Source: Agaricus subrufescens
Lineage: Eukaryota > Basidiomycota > Agaricomycetes > Agaricales > Agaricaceae
DNA length: 64,000 nt
Direction: 5' to 3'
NCBI GenBank assembly: GCA_029945375.1
Contig: CM057066.1
Coordinates: forward strand, 1,488,001-1,552,000
The translations under genes and the position numbers were made by a program. The notes under the pieces are model-generated. The model had not been told where the DNA came from, ran no database searches, and was given only the letters and a program-made list of their open reading frames with translations. This document shows, one piece after another, positions 1 to 8,594 of the stretch (positions are counted from its first letter, which is position 1; every line of letters starts with the position of its first letter).

Positions 1-820
1 TGGTGGCGGGAGCAGGAGCCTTTGGGAGGGAGGGGACGGTCGCGGGCTTAGCTTTGAGAGTGCTTTTGGCCAGTGCTCGAACAGCTGCAGGAACAGCTGG
101 GGCACGCTTGCCTAAAGTGGGTTTCTTGGGTGGTCCAGGGGGTGACTGGATCCGGACTTTCTTCTGGACCGGGGTAATGACTCCATCCTCGGCCATCGGG
201 GACTGGGGATGAGATTGAGGCACTAAGGGGGTCGAAGGGGGAAGGGGGGTGGTGGGTTTGACTGGGGAAGGGGGCAAAGCTGCGCCAGTCTGGCCGATGA
301 TGATGGCAAGGGCAGTCTCGAAGGAGGTGTTGCTGGCCATGTTCTGAAATTCGATATTCTTGTGAGCGCCACTCAACAGAATATTAAAAATTAGATGCAA
401 GACTTCGCTGGCGTAGCCAGTGAAGTCTGCGTCAGGGCTCATCTGTGGTACCAAGTTGGCCGCTGTAGTGATTGACGCAGCTAGTCTGTTCTTCTTGCCA
501 GGTTGGGACAAAGGCGAGAAGAGGGATTTGCGGGATGGGGTCGATGGATCTCCATGACCCAGAGTTTGTGGGCTCACAGTCGCATATGACAACAGAGTCG
601 CCGATGCTTGGGATGGGCCTGCAGGTGTGGGGGTGACGGGGGTGGCCAGTTCCTTGGCCTTGCCCTTCTTCGCCAGATGTGCGCACATCTTCTCCAGTCA
701 CACAGTTTTCCTCGGAGAGTCCTTGGGGGGTAAACCCCAGACCTCTGCCTCAACGTTCTTCGCGATTGCTCCCAAAACGGGCAGCAATTTTGTGTCATCG
801 TCGCTGTTGGTCTTATCCAT
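1..820 (-). pseudogene. gag-like ORF1 of copy a, N-terminal part, with internal stop
   Basis: Reads on the minus strand from an ATG at 818-820 (MDKTNSDDDTKLLP). The order of segments matches copy b: an acidic N-terminus, a 'PSQASA...SP' segment, a helical segment with GYASEVLHLIFNILL, then a long Pro/Ala/Lys-rich linker. A TGA at 698-700 interrupts the frame about 40 codons in. The zinc-knuckle C-terminus would lie beyond the left edge. No enzymatic domain is visible. The family role is inferred to be RNA binding (LINE ORF1/Gag-like). Confidence 0.6.
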
Positions 821-903
821 GTTGCGTAGCAGATATATTACTCCTCAAGCAGAAACACTGAGACTTCCAAAACAGGAAGGCGGTGGTTCTGGTTCAAGAA
901 GCG
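1..903 (-). mobile_element. ORF1-only retroposon copy a (3' end off window)
   Basis: The 5' end lies at about 903 and carries the shared head (CGCTTCTTGAACCAG, then a TTCCTGTTTTGGAAG palindrome). The element runs off the left edge, so its 3' UTR, poly(A) and target duplication cannot be seen. It is inserted in the RNase H region of a Copia element, which resumes at about 905 on the opposite strand. It belongs to the same subfamily as copies b, f and i. Confidence 0.75.
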
Positions 904-904
904 A

Positions 905-1450
905 TTGGTGAAGCATTTACTTCACTATTTGAAGGGCACCCTGCACTACCAGCTCATCTACAGAGGTGGTGACTCTGGGGAACTGTTTACCACCTATTCC
1001 GATGCCTCTCACGGCGGCTGCAAGGCCACAGGTCAAGCTACAGGTGGATATGTAACCATTGTCTCTGGTGCTGCTGTGGGCTGGTCCTCAAAGCATCAGC
1101 CCTTTGTGACTCTCTCGAGCACTGAGGCCGAGTTTGTGGCTGCTGTTGAGGCTGGAAAGGAAATCAAGTGGACTAGGAACATTCTCAGCGAGTTTGGCTA
1201 CCCCCAGACACTTGCTTCGACTTTATTTGTTGATAACAAGTCTGGAATCAGTGTGGCAAAGAATCCTGAACACCACGGGCGCATGAAACACCTGGATCTT
1301 CGGTTCTACTGGCTCCGGGAGGCTGTAGAAGAAGGAATCATCGATCCACTCTATGTTTCTACTGATCAGCAAGTGGCAGACATTCTGACCAAGGCTGTGG
1401 CACCAAAGGTGATTGATTTTGCTGTCCCGCTATTGGGACTTGGACACTAG
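905..1450 (+). pseudogene. Copia (copy A) Pol C-terminus: RNase H domain
   Basis: This is the last ~180 codons of a Ty1/Copia polyprotein. It has the family motifs KHLLHYLKGT, YSDASHGGC, SSTEAEFVA, DNKSGI and ADILTKA, and ends in the usual short tail. The frame is open, but the upstream polyprotein is missing because element a is inserted at its left edge. The stop at 1450 is followed at once by a polypurine tract (1460-1471), so this is the genuine 3' end of a Copia copy whose 3' LTR begins at 3736, after the insertion of element b. Confidence 0.85.
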
Positions 1451-1459
1451 ACTGCTTGG

Positions 1460-1471
1460 ATCAAGGGGGTG
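1460..1471 (+). repeat. Copia polypurine tract, left copy of 12-bp target duplication
   Basis: The sequence ATCAAGGGGGTG is the polypurine tract expected just before a Copia 3' LTR. It recurs exactly at 3724-3735, right after the poly(A) of element b and directly before the LTR. Element b therefore inserted here and duplicated 12 bp. Confidence 0.9.
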
Positions 1472-1532
1472 CACATCGCTTCTTGAACTCGAACCACTAC
1501 CTTCCTCTTTTGGAAGCCTCAGTGTAAGAGCT

Positions 1533-3305
1533 ATGAGTAGCAATAAACGCAGTGATATAGACACGTCTGGTGACTGGTTTGAAGACACTGCCCCCGCCGT
1601 CTCTGATACGGACTTTGAATGCCTTCTCGCAGAGGCTAAGGAGTCCACATCTCGTATAATGGCTGAGGACGCCCCACCGCCCAAGCCAATGACGCGCGCT
1701 GAGAAGATGCGTGCAAAATTCGGAAAGGCCATCGCTTGCGACGACCCCCCGCTCCCCACCACCCCGGTAACCCCCACCCCCTCGTCCTCTCACCAGGGCA
1801 GGGGAATGACACCTGAGCATCTGACGAACCTTCTCAACTCGCCAGTGCTCTCCACCGCCTCAAGAGCCGCTTCGCTCTACTCACCCTCCCAGGTGCCTGG
1901 AAAGAAGCATCGGTTAGCTAGCATGCTGTCGACGGCCGCTGACATTGTGCAAACTACCTCCCCCGACGAGAACTTCGTTGGCTATGCCGGCAAGCTTCTT
2001 CGTCTTGTTTTCATTATTTTGCAAAGTAGCGCTCACAAAAATCTTGAATTTCAGAACATGGCGGGCCACACCTCATTCGAGGTTGTGCTCACAATGCTTA
2101 TTGCGCAGGCTGGACCACCGCCCCCCTCCCTGGTCAAGCCCACCACCCCCCTTCCCCCCTCGACCCCCGTTGTTCCCTCAAGTCGCCCTCGGTCTCCTAT
2201 GGCCGAGGACGAGGTAACTACCCCGGTCCCGAAACGTGTCCGGATCCAGTCACCTGGGTCCACCCCAAAGGAAGCCGCCCCTAAGAAGCGTGCCCCGGCT
2301 GCGCCCGCAGCTGTTCGAGCACCTCCTAGGAGCAATCTCAAGGCAAAGCCGGCCCCCGTCCCCTCTCTTCCAAAGGCCCCGGCTCCCTCCTCTGCCCCCG
2401 CTGTGTCCCGTCGTGCTCCTGCACGCAAGGGCAAGCACACCAGCCACAGCGCTTCGCGCTGTGGGGTTCTAATCCATCCACCAGCCGGATCTTCTATCCG
2501 CACTATTAATATCACTCCCGATGTCCTCCGGGAGTGCAACCGACATCTCAAGGATGACCTCAAGTCCGAGGTCATTCTGGAATCTTCTGTAGACTTGGCT
2601 TCTGGCATCTTCATTGCCGCTTCCCGGGTCCTCTCTAAGCCCGAATCTGCATGCGTGCTTAGGCATGTACACTGCCTCGTCGACCCCAATGGACTTGTCC
2701 CTCTCCAGTCCACCACCCCTACCTCCACATCCTACCTCAAGGTTCTGGATGTACCACTCGTTCCGGCTCCCCCTGCCACCTGGATTCAAGCGCAACGTGA
2801 GGCGTTCACCGTCGCATTGCACAATTTGCCCATGGGTAAACCTTTATCCGCACACATCAAGCACGCAGTCTGTTTCATGCGGACATCACGTAAGTCCGAC
2901 ACTTGCATCGCTTGGGTCGATATCGCAGACTCCGTCTCTGGCCGCACGGCCCGGGACTTCATTGGTAAGCACGTCTTTATTGGCGGGCACAACTGTCAAA
3001 TCCGCGGTGCTGCCCCGTGGCCCGGCTCTGCCCTCTGCACTTGGTGCCAGAGGTGGGGCCACCATGCTGATGTATGCCACTCCAAGGGCATATGTTGTCC
3101 TCACTGCGCGGGCCCGCACTCGGCTGACTCGCACATTCAGGCGTCCATAGTGATGAAGAGGAATCCGGACGACCGTCATTGCGCCAACTGCTCTGCAGCA
3201 AAGAAGAAGAACTCGGCGCACTCCACAATGGACACTTCGTGTCCATTCTGGAATAATCGCTTTGATCGGGATTGGCTATGCTGCCAGTTCCCATCCAAGA
3301 AGTAG
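1533..3305 (+). CDS. gag-like ORF1 protein with C-terminal Cys/His knuckles (copy b)
   Basis: Intact 590-residue ORF. The start is the first ATG in the element (MSSNKRSDIDTSGDW); the frame is open further upstream only by chance. Segments in order: an acidic N-terminus (1-45), Pro/Ser-rich stretches, a helical region near residue 160-190, a Pro/Ala/Lys/Arg-rich basic linker (~210-320), a compact folded region that could be an RRM-like ORF1 core (~330-490), then knuckles CTWCQRWGHHADVC and CPHCAGPHSADSH, a third Cys pair CANC and the ending CPFWNNRFDRDWL. The ordering resembles ORF1 of Tad/I-type LINEs. The predicted role is RNA binding and RNP formation. No ORF2 follows. It looks recently functional. 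Confidence 0.75.
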   Translation: MSSNKRSDIDTSGDWFEDTAPAVSDTDFECLLAEAKESTSRIMAEDAPPPKPMTRAEKMRAKFGKAIACDDPPLPTTPVTPTPSSSHQGRGMTPEHLTNLLNSPVLSTASRAASLYSPSQVPGKKHRLASMLSTAADIVQTTSPDENFVGYAGKLLRLVFIILQSSAHKNLEFQNMAGHTSFEVVLTMLIAQAGPPPPSLVKPTTPLPPSTPVVPSSRPRSPMAEDEVTTPVPKRVRIQSPGSTPKEAAPKKRAPAAPAAVRAPPRSNLKAKPAPVPSLPKAPAPSSAPAVSRRAPARKGKHTSHSASRCGVLIHPPAGSSIRTINITPDVLRECNRHLKDDLKSEVILESSVDLASGIFIAASRVLSKPESACVLRHVHCLVDPNGLVPLQSTTPTSTSYLKVLDVPLVPAPPATWIQAQREAFTVALHNLPMGKPLSAHIKHAVCFMRTSRKSDTCIAWVDIADSVSGRTARDFIGKHVFIGGHNCQIRGAAPWPGSALCTWCQRWGHHADVCHSKGICCPHCAGPHSADSHIQASIVMKRNPDDRHCANCSAAKKKNSAHSTMDTSCPFWNNRFDRDWLCCQFPSKK

Positions 3306-3723
3306 TAGGAGTCATGTCTTATTTTGGGAGTGCACACTGTTTGGTACCCATCATTTTCCCTTCACTATCTCATCTGCGATCGCAAACCGGCTCGACAGAA
3401 AATCGGGGCTGTATCCAGGTTTGTATGTGGGTGGTATGTGTTTGCTGAGCTACGGCTCGTTTCACCCACCTTATCATGTATGGACTTATCATTTCCTTTT
3501 CCTTTATGATTTGTTTTTTCTTTTCTCTCCTTGAGGTGATGTCTTTTCTGCCGGATACGTATAAATTTTGTTGTTCGGGGCTTAATGTTTTTCAACTTTG
3601 GATACGCGTCATGGCATCCGTATTCTTGTAGTGTGCCCAGATTATCTACCTGGATGTCCTATAGCTACTTGAATAGAAGGTCCACCGAGAGGTGCCGCTG
3701 ATACAAAAAAAAAAAAAAAAAAA
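3306..3723 (+). other. 3' UTR and poly(A) of copy b
   Basis: Non-coding. The last ~130 bp (GGATACGCGTCATGGCATCCGT, then TAGCTACTTGAATAGAAGGTC) are shared with the 3' ends of copies d and f, which defines a conserved 3' tail that a LINE reverse transcriptase could recognise. The A-run ends against the target duplication. Confidence 0.7.
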
Positions 3724-3735
3724 ATCAAGGGGGTG
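3724..3735 (+). repeat. right copy of element b target duplication / Copia PPT
   Basis: Exact repeat of 1460-1471. It places the polypurine tract back against the LTR start TGTTAGAATG at 3736. Confidence 0.9.
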
Positions 3736-3860
3736 TGTTAGAATGCCCCAAGCATTCAGCTATTAGAGTGACTGGACAATTTGTTTTGTGTATATCTCGA
3801 CTTAGAGTATAGCGGACGCTTCCGCTCATGTGATAGATTAGTCAGCGCATGTTGAACTTG

Positions 3861-3957
3861 CCTGTGGACAACTTAGAAGTCTTTAGCTTCTTATACTTGT
3901 CCACAGGTGAGCAATCTCTTTGTATTGTTGTTTTAAGCTTCTTATACTTGTCCACAG
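3861..3957 (+). other. LTR hairpin and possible 51-nt mini-intron
   Basis: CCTGTGGACAA (3861-3871) can pair with TTGTCCACAGG (3897-3907). The hairpin ends in CAG|GTGAGC. A second direct copy of CTTCTTATACTTGTCCACAG ends at 3957, so 3907-3957 has the form of a 51-nt GT-AG intron whose acceptor duplicates the donor exon. The same layout occurs in the other Copia LTRs of the window. Splicing is not shown. Confidence 0.4.
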
Positions 3958-3970
3958 ATTAACTGTGCTA
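3956..3970 (+). repeat. 15-bp target duplication of element c (left)
   Basis: AGATTAACTGTGCTA at 3956-3970 recurs at 6078-6092 right after the A-rich tail of element c. The intact LTR at 18838-19154 has this string once. Confidence 0.9.
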
Positions 3971-6077
3971 CATTCCTTCCTTGACCTCTTACCACTACCT
4001 TCCTCTTTTGGAAGCCTCTGTGGTTTAGTTGTGCTAGTAGGGAATACAATTCATTATGCCTCCTAAACATTGCAATAAGTCTCAACAGCCTCCTCCGGCA
4101 GGTACGCCTGCCCCGCCACGTCGCGAGATGCTGCAGGAATTTGTGGACAAGGACTGGGATTCTCCAGGCCCCACCCCTCCTGTTCCCGAGTTAGAGCCCT
4201 CATTCTTTCTGGGCACCCTCTCCAACCCCAGCCAGACCTATGTTGGTGGCACCCCCTTCCAGTCCAAGCGGCCTTTGGCCTCTCATCCTGGAAATCTACT
4301 CCCTCCTGCAGAGATTCTCTCTGCATTTGACTCCGCTTCTCAACATGAGTTGATGCAAGTCACTCAGTCTCTTCTGGGCAAACAGCCTGAACAGCCGTCT
4401 CTGACCCCCTCCGCCATGCTGACCACTGAATCCCCTGCGCAGATTCCAGTCAAGGTCTCTCCAGACCCACCGGTTCCGGAAATCCCTTACACCAGAGACA
4501 ATTTTCCCGGCCAGGAACTTTTCTTCTCCACTCTAGAGGATTACACATCCTCTCTCACTTCGGTGGACAGTGACACCCCCAAGTTCCTGTCCATGATACT
4601 TATGAGCCTGCAAGTTTTGCTACAGGACCGTAAGATCCTCGACCTCAAGTGTGACAGCGGCTTCACCATCGCCAACCTTCTCGACGGGCTTCCACGCTCT
4701 CAACACATGGATTTTGCCCCACTTCCCCCTGGTACCACGGGTTTGGCACCTTGGCCAATCCCTAAGCCACATGTCAAGCGTGCCAAGATTGCCCCTCCAT
4801 CCCCTCCCAAGCAGAGTGCTCCGGCCAAGGCCGATCGTGCACCTGCTCCTGTTCTCCAACGCCGTCCGCCTCCTTCGGAGGCTCCCGCCGTTTCCGTAGC
4901 CGCGCCTAAGCAACGTCGTCGTCGCCAGGGCAAACACACTGTACATGGCCCTTCGCGCCGTGGCATATCCATTTGCGTCCCTAGTGCGCTCAACTTCCAA
5001 GCCACTATGATCACTTCTTCAATCTTGAAAGAGATCAATAACCTTATTGAGAAAAATCTACCAGAGTCTAATCTGGTGGTCTTCTCTTCTCAGGATGAAG
5101 GTGGACCCGGGAAAGTATTCTTAGCCACCAACATCGTTCCCACCAAATCCGAAGCGGACTTTGTGCTCAAGCACATCAAGTCGCGTTTCCCCATTCCTGA
5201 GGGTGCGAGGCCCATTCGCACCTCCGCTATCAAATCCACATCTTATCTCAAGGTGTTGGATATTCCTATTTCCGAGCCTACTTCCAAAGAATGGCTTGCC
5301 CCCACCACTGCTTGGATTCACGATGAATTCAAGCTCTCTCAAGTCGGCTGCTTGTTAGCTGATTGGACACACAACATCCGCATCATGTGGACTTCTCCCC
5401 ACACTGACTCATGTGTTGCATGGGTCGACATTGTAGATTTGGTATCCGGTGCGAATGCGAAGTCTCTCATCAGTAAGCATATTCAAGTAGCTGGCACCAA
5501 TTGCAGGATTGCCAGCACTCGCCCCCACTCCGGTTCCATCCTGTGCACTTGGTGCTACAGGTGGGGCCATCATCACTCCAAGTGCCACCGTGAAGGTGTG
5601 CGCTGCCCCCTCTGTGGTGGTCCTCATCAGGAGGAGTCGCATCATCTTATGGTTCTGGCCACTTTGGTTGAGAACTGGCATTGCGTGAACTGTACTGTGT
5701 CAAAGTGGGAAAAGCGCAATCATTCCACCTTGGACAGAAAGAGTTGTCCATTTTGGGCCCATCGCTTTGATAGGGAATGGCTTCAATGCCAATTTCCGCC
5801 AAAGAAGATTTAACGGAGGTGTTGTGTATTTTTAACCACTTCTACTTTTCATTTTCACCTCTCACCATCTTGTAAGTATCAATTCGGACTTTCTTTTATG
5901 TGTACCACTTCAATTCTATGGAACATTCTCTAGTTTACATATGCAGTTTATTCTTACACTAGTTATCTCCCTGGTGTAGGGCTGGCAGGTGATGTAAAGC
6001 CGGGGGAACACGTTATGGCACCCCATGTACAAGGCCGGTTTTGAAATAAACCCCGTTGATTATAAAATAAATAAAAA
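3971..6077 (+). mobile_element. ORF1-only retroposon copy c, complete, inserted in Copia LTR
   Basis: About 2.1 kb. It starts CATTCCTTCCTTGACC, carries an intact ORF (4056-5813) and has a 3' UTR (5814-6060) ending in an A-rich tail (TATAAAATAAATAAAAAA). A 15-bp target duplication flanks it. It is a different subfamily from b: the N-terminal half of the ORF is unrelated at first sight, while the C-terminal knuckle domain and the head are shared. Copy e is its closest relative in the window. Confidence 0.85.
4056..5813 (+). CDS. gag-like ORF1 protein with C-terminal Cys/His knuckles (copy c)
   Basis: Intact 585-residue ORF beginning MPPKHCNKSQQPPPAG. It has an N-terminal Pro-rich region, the motif PEQPSLTPSAMLTTESPA, a basic linker rich in RRPPP/KQRRRRQGKH (~residues 270-295), a folded core (~300-480), then CTWCYRWGHHHSKC, CPLCGGPHQEESHH, CVNC and the ending CPFWAHRFDREWL. 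The C-terminal third matches copy b clearly. The GKHT.HG..RRGI motif just before the core is also shared. It is interpreted as an RNA-binding Gag/ORF1 without an RT partner in cis. An in-frame start without upstream ATG in the element supports this start. Confidence 0.75.
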   Translation: MPPKHCNKSQQPPPAGTPAPPRREMLQEFVDKDWDSPGPTPPVPELEPSFFLGTLSNPSQTYVGGTPFQSKRPLASHPGNLLPPAEILSAFDSASQHELMQVTQSLLGKQPEQPSLTPSAMLTTESPAQIPVKVSPDPPVPEIPYTRDNFPGQELFFSTLEDYTSSLTSVDSDTPKFLSMILMSLQVLLQDRKILDLKCDSGFTIANLLDGLPRSQHMDFAPLPPGTTGLAPWPIPKPHVKRAKIAPPSPPKQSAPAKADRAPAPVLQRRPPPSEAPAVSVAAPKQRRRRQGKHTVHGPSRRGISICVPSALNFQATMITSSILKEINNLIEKNLPESNLVVFSSQDEGGPGKVFLATNIVPTKSEADFVLKHIKSRFPIPEGARPIRTSAIKSTSYLKVLDIPISEPTSKEWLAPTTAWIHDEFKLSQVGCLLADWTHNIRIMWTSPHTDSCVAWVDIVDLVSGANAKSLISKHIQVAGTNCRIASTRPHSGSILCTWCYRWGHHHSKCHREGVRCPLCGGPHQEESHHLMVLATLVENWHCVNCTVSKWEKRNHSTLDRKSCPFWAHRFDREWLQCQFPPKKI

Positions 6078-6092
6078 AGATTAACTGTGCTA
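6078..6092 (+). repeat. 15-bp target duplication of element c (right)
   Basis: Second copy of the 15-mer at 3956-3970; the LTR resumes here. Confidence 0.9.
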
Positions 6093-6175
6093 ATACTAGC
6101 TCATTTCTTATCCAATCTGCTCGATACTAGCGTCGTTAGGATCGCCACTGCGAACTCTACGTTCTACTTCCAACA
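6093..6175 (+). repeat. Copia LTR (copy A), right part
   Basis: Completes the LTR that begins at 3736 and ends CCAACA. Unlike copies B and D, the next base is not the primer-binding site but coding sequence just upstream of the protease, so the binding site and most of gag are deleted. Confidence 0.85.
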
Positions 6176-7093
6176 CTCTTCTCCTTCACTCTCTACCCCC
6201 CTGCAGCTCGATGCTGACTTCCACTGGCTTGCAGATACAGGGGCCACTTCTCATATGACCCCCCACAAGCATTGGTTCAAGTCCTACTCCCCCCATCACA
6301 TTCTCATTCGCTTAGCTGATGATTCAGTTGTTTACTCAGCTGGGGTGGGGTCTGTGGTCTTTGAGCCAGTTTTGAGTGGAAAAGTGGCTAGAGTGGTCGA
6401 GTTTACTAGAGTTTTGCATGTTCCTGCTCTCCAGAGCAACTTGCTGTTTTGTCTATACCTTGCACAGCACAAGAATTTCATTATCACCATTTCTGCTTGT
6501 TCTATGGCCTTCTGCTGCAAGGGGACAACACTTTTCACTGCTACAATCCACCCTAACAACTCTGCTGAGCTAGATGGCTCAACTCTGACCTCGGAGGCCG
6601 CTTTTTCGGTCTCTACACTCCCCTGTGACCTCTCCCTATGGCATCGTCGCTTTATTCACCATAAATATGCTGATGTGAGGTCTATGGTGAACAAGGAGCT
6701 TGTTATAGGCCTCAAAATCGACTCTAAAGCGTCCCCTGACCCTATATGTGAGCCCTGCCTTGCTGGCAAGATGCATTCACTTCCTTTCCCCTCCTCTACC
6801 AGCCATAATCGATCCCCACTCGAGCTGGTGCACTCAGACCTTCATGGACCGCTCCCAGTTGCTTCCCACTCAGGCTACAAGTACTGGATCACGTTTATAG
6901 ACGATGCAACGCGTTTCCGGGCTGTATATCTGCTGAAAAGCAAGTCAGAGGCCTTTGAAGCATTCAAAATCTACAAATCTTGGGCTGAAAACCAAGTAGG
7001 AGTCAAAATGTGCGCTCTACAGGACGATAAAGGTGGTGAATACATGTCTAAAGCATTCCTGGCCTTCACAGAGCAATGTGGCATCGATAGGAG
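6176..7093 (+). pseudogene. Copia protease, GAG-pre-integrase and integrase fragment
   Basis: About 305 codons of Copia Pol fused directly to an LTR end. It has the protease motif WLADTGATSHM with the catalytic Asp, the HHCC zinc-binding pre-integrase region (LWHRRFIHH...CEPCLAGK), and an integrase core beginning HSDLHGPLPV...FIDDATRF and DKGGEY (the second catalytic Asp of the family's DNGGEY is shifted to DDKGGEY). It stops before the catalytic Glu at a head-to-head junction near 7094. Gag, RT and RNase H are absent, so it cannot move by itself. Confidence 0.85.
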
Positions 7094-7568
7094 TCATATG
7101 AGAAGTGGCCCCTGTATCTGCAAGCCAGTGGAAGTCAGCATCGAGCTGCAGGGGGGCAGAAAGCGAAGGGGAAGAGGTAGGGGAGGGAGCACTTGCATTT
7201 CCAGCAAATTCTCGGACTCTCTGTGCTTTTTCGGCACCAGGAGTCGAGCTAGAGCTTCCGGAAGCGGTGGGGGAGTCATTGGAGCTGTCCTGGGCCTTGT
7301 TGGCCTTGTTTCCTCGAGTTCTGGGCTTCTGAGCGTCCTCCTGAGCGCGTTTCTTCGCCTTTTCGAACGTCCAGCAGTTGGCCACCTTGTGACCAGTCCT
7401 CCCACAGAAATCGCAGGTCTCTGACGCGTTTTTGAAGCCAGAACGCGCTGCTAGGGCCTGGGAGCCTCCCAAGGCATCCTGAGCACGTTTCCTTCGCTGA
7501 ATATCCTCAGTAACGAAGGCCTGATGAATGGTGGTCTTGTCCAGCTTGTCCATAAGCAGAAGAGACGA
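7094..7568 (-). pseudogene. Copia (copy B) gag C-terminus and start of protease
   Basis: Minus-strand continuation of the gag that begins at 18704. It has the zinc knuckle CDFCGRTGHKVANC, a Lys/Arg-rich tract, an Ala/Ser-rich spacer and then LQLDADFHWLADTGATSHM, where it meets the plus-strand Copia fragment head to head. The 14 bp at 7555-7568 are one copy of the target duplication of element d. Removing element d restores one reading frame with 18166-18704. Confidence 0.85.
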
Positions 7569-7678
7569 CATCGCTTCTTGACCTGTTACCACCACCTTCC
7601 CCTTTGGGTTGAGGGTGGTCTGGGGGTATAGACGGTCTTGAGTTGCATAGCGATCCACCGGAGGGTGTTCAGACAGTA

Positions 7679-7836
7679 GCCCCTTGGTAAAGGGCTATAG
7701 AGGCTGCACTAGCAGTTGCTGTCTGTCTCATCAGGGCCGCCCCTTGGTAAAGGGTGTTGAAAGCTGGAATACTGGCTCCCCTGGTGTTGATACTCACATA
7801 CAGTCCAACCGGAGGGGCCCCCTTGGTAAAGGGGCC
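7679..7836 (+). repeat. three CCCCTTGGTAAAGGG hairpins in the leader of element d
   Basis: The motif occurs at 7679-7695, 7740-7754 and 7816-7836. Each time it forms a CCCCTT/AAAGGGG-type stem around a short GGT loop, and the third copy is extended to a GGCCCC/GGGGCC stem. Spacing is irregular. The function is unknown; RNA hairpins are one possibility. Confidence 0.5.
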
Positions 7837-8012
7837 TTAAATGTTGCACTAGTGACTACTTCGTGAGTCATTCGGGGTTGGGAATGGCTTTCTCGATGGC
7901 AAAATGTAATGGGGAGGCAGTCCCTCACTTGTGGGGGGGTAAGATTCCTGCCGTCTTCTCAGTCATCTGGTTCCTGGGGTCCCAGCCTCACACCAGTCGT
8001 GTGTTCTGGAAT

Positions 8013-8017
8013 GTTCC
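8013..8017 (+). repeat. 5-bp target duplication of the Gypsy element (left)
   Basis: GTTCC precedes the left LTR and recurs at 16529-16533 after the right LTR. Five bp is normal for Gypsy integrases. Confidence 0.9.
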
Positions 8018-8558
8018 TGTTATAGTGACCCCGGCCCGGTCCTAAGCTGGGGCGATACGTCACTACCGATAACACAGTTACTGATAGAGCGTATCAAAGG
8101 AGCCTTCTCGGTTGAATGGAGATTCAACTTCAAAGGTAATAATACTGAGACGATTATACAAGCAAGAGAGAGAGCTTAGCAATTAAGACTTATAGATTCT
8201 AAAGCTTTTAGATAAAGGCTTAGTATTAGTCTCCACCTAACCAAGTAGAAACGTTGTTTCTACATGGTCGAGTTGAGGGGTTTATATACCACAGCGAGTA
8301 TCTACTTATGTAATACTAATAGGAGTCATATCCAGTCGTAACTAGTCATAATAAGTCATAACTAATCATAATGAGTCGTATCAAGTCATATAAGTTCTTC
8401 AAGTCAATATAAGTCAGAACGACTCATAACTGTGAGTCGGAAGATTCTTGACTTTGCTGACTGAGAAATATTACATAAGAAAAGAGAAACAATATTCGAT
8501 ACAATTACGTTAGCAAAGGTAGGCATATTAGATAAGAAAAGAAATTGAAATCATAACA
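8018..8558 (-). repeat. Gypsy 3' LTR
   Basis: 541 bp, TGTTAT...ATAACA. It contains a TATA box (TATATAAA in the sense of the element, 8281-8288) and the self-complementary block at 8243-8255. The interior holds many degenerate AGTCATAA/AGTCGTA repeats (about 8325-8430). Confidence 0.95.
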
Positions 8559-8570
8559 TTATCCCTTTCG
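8559..8570 (-). other. Gypsy polypurine tract
   Basis: In the sense of the element, ACGAAAGGGATAA directly precedes the 3' LTR, the expected position for plus-strand priming. Confidence 0.65.
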
Positions 8571-8594
8571 TAAACTAGATGTCCACATCTAAAT

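Larger units (their letters stand above)
1472..3723 (+). mobile_element. ORF1-only retroposon copy b, complete, with poly(A)
   Basis: Complete element of about 2.25 kb. It has the shared 5' head at 1472-1530, one uninterrupted ORF (1533-3305), a ~400-bp 3' UTR (3306-3704) and a run of about 19 A (3705-3723). It is flanked by ATCAAGGGGGTG on both sides. A poly(A) tail plus a 12-bp variable duplication is the signature of target-primed reverse transcription. No reverse transcriptase or endonuclease is encoded, so a LINE elsewhere must supply them (inference). Confidence 0.85.
3736..3970 (+). repeat. Copia LTR (copy A), left part
   Basis: Begins TGTTAGAATGCCCC and continues at 6093-6175 after the insertion of element c, ending CCAACA. 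The joined length is 318 bp, almost the same as the intact minus-strand LTR at 18838-19154 (317 bp). It is the 3' LTR of the RNase H fragment at 905-1450. Confidence 0.9.

Noticed and set aside
1472..1510. RNA polymerase III B-box in the retroposon head (GGTTC.GGTTCAAGAAG on the complement)
   Set aside because: No A-box at the right distance, wrong strand for the element, and the match is partial.
2051..2728. Long antisense ORFs opposite ORF1 (also at 3-212, 24684-25082 and others)
   Set aside because: They mirror the Pro/Ala-rich linker of ORF1 and recur in every copy only because the sense strand is GC-rich and repetitive.
7017..7658. 213-codon ORF with CDFCGRTGHK knuckle as an independent gene
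   Set aside because: It joins element head, Copia gag and an inverted integrase fragment; both ends are insertion or inversion junctions.
7679..7836. CRISPR-like array
   Set aside because: Only three short palindromic repeats at irregular distances, in a eukaryotic transposon leader.
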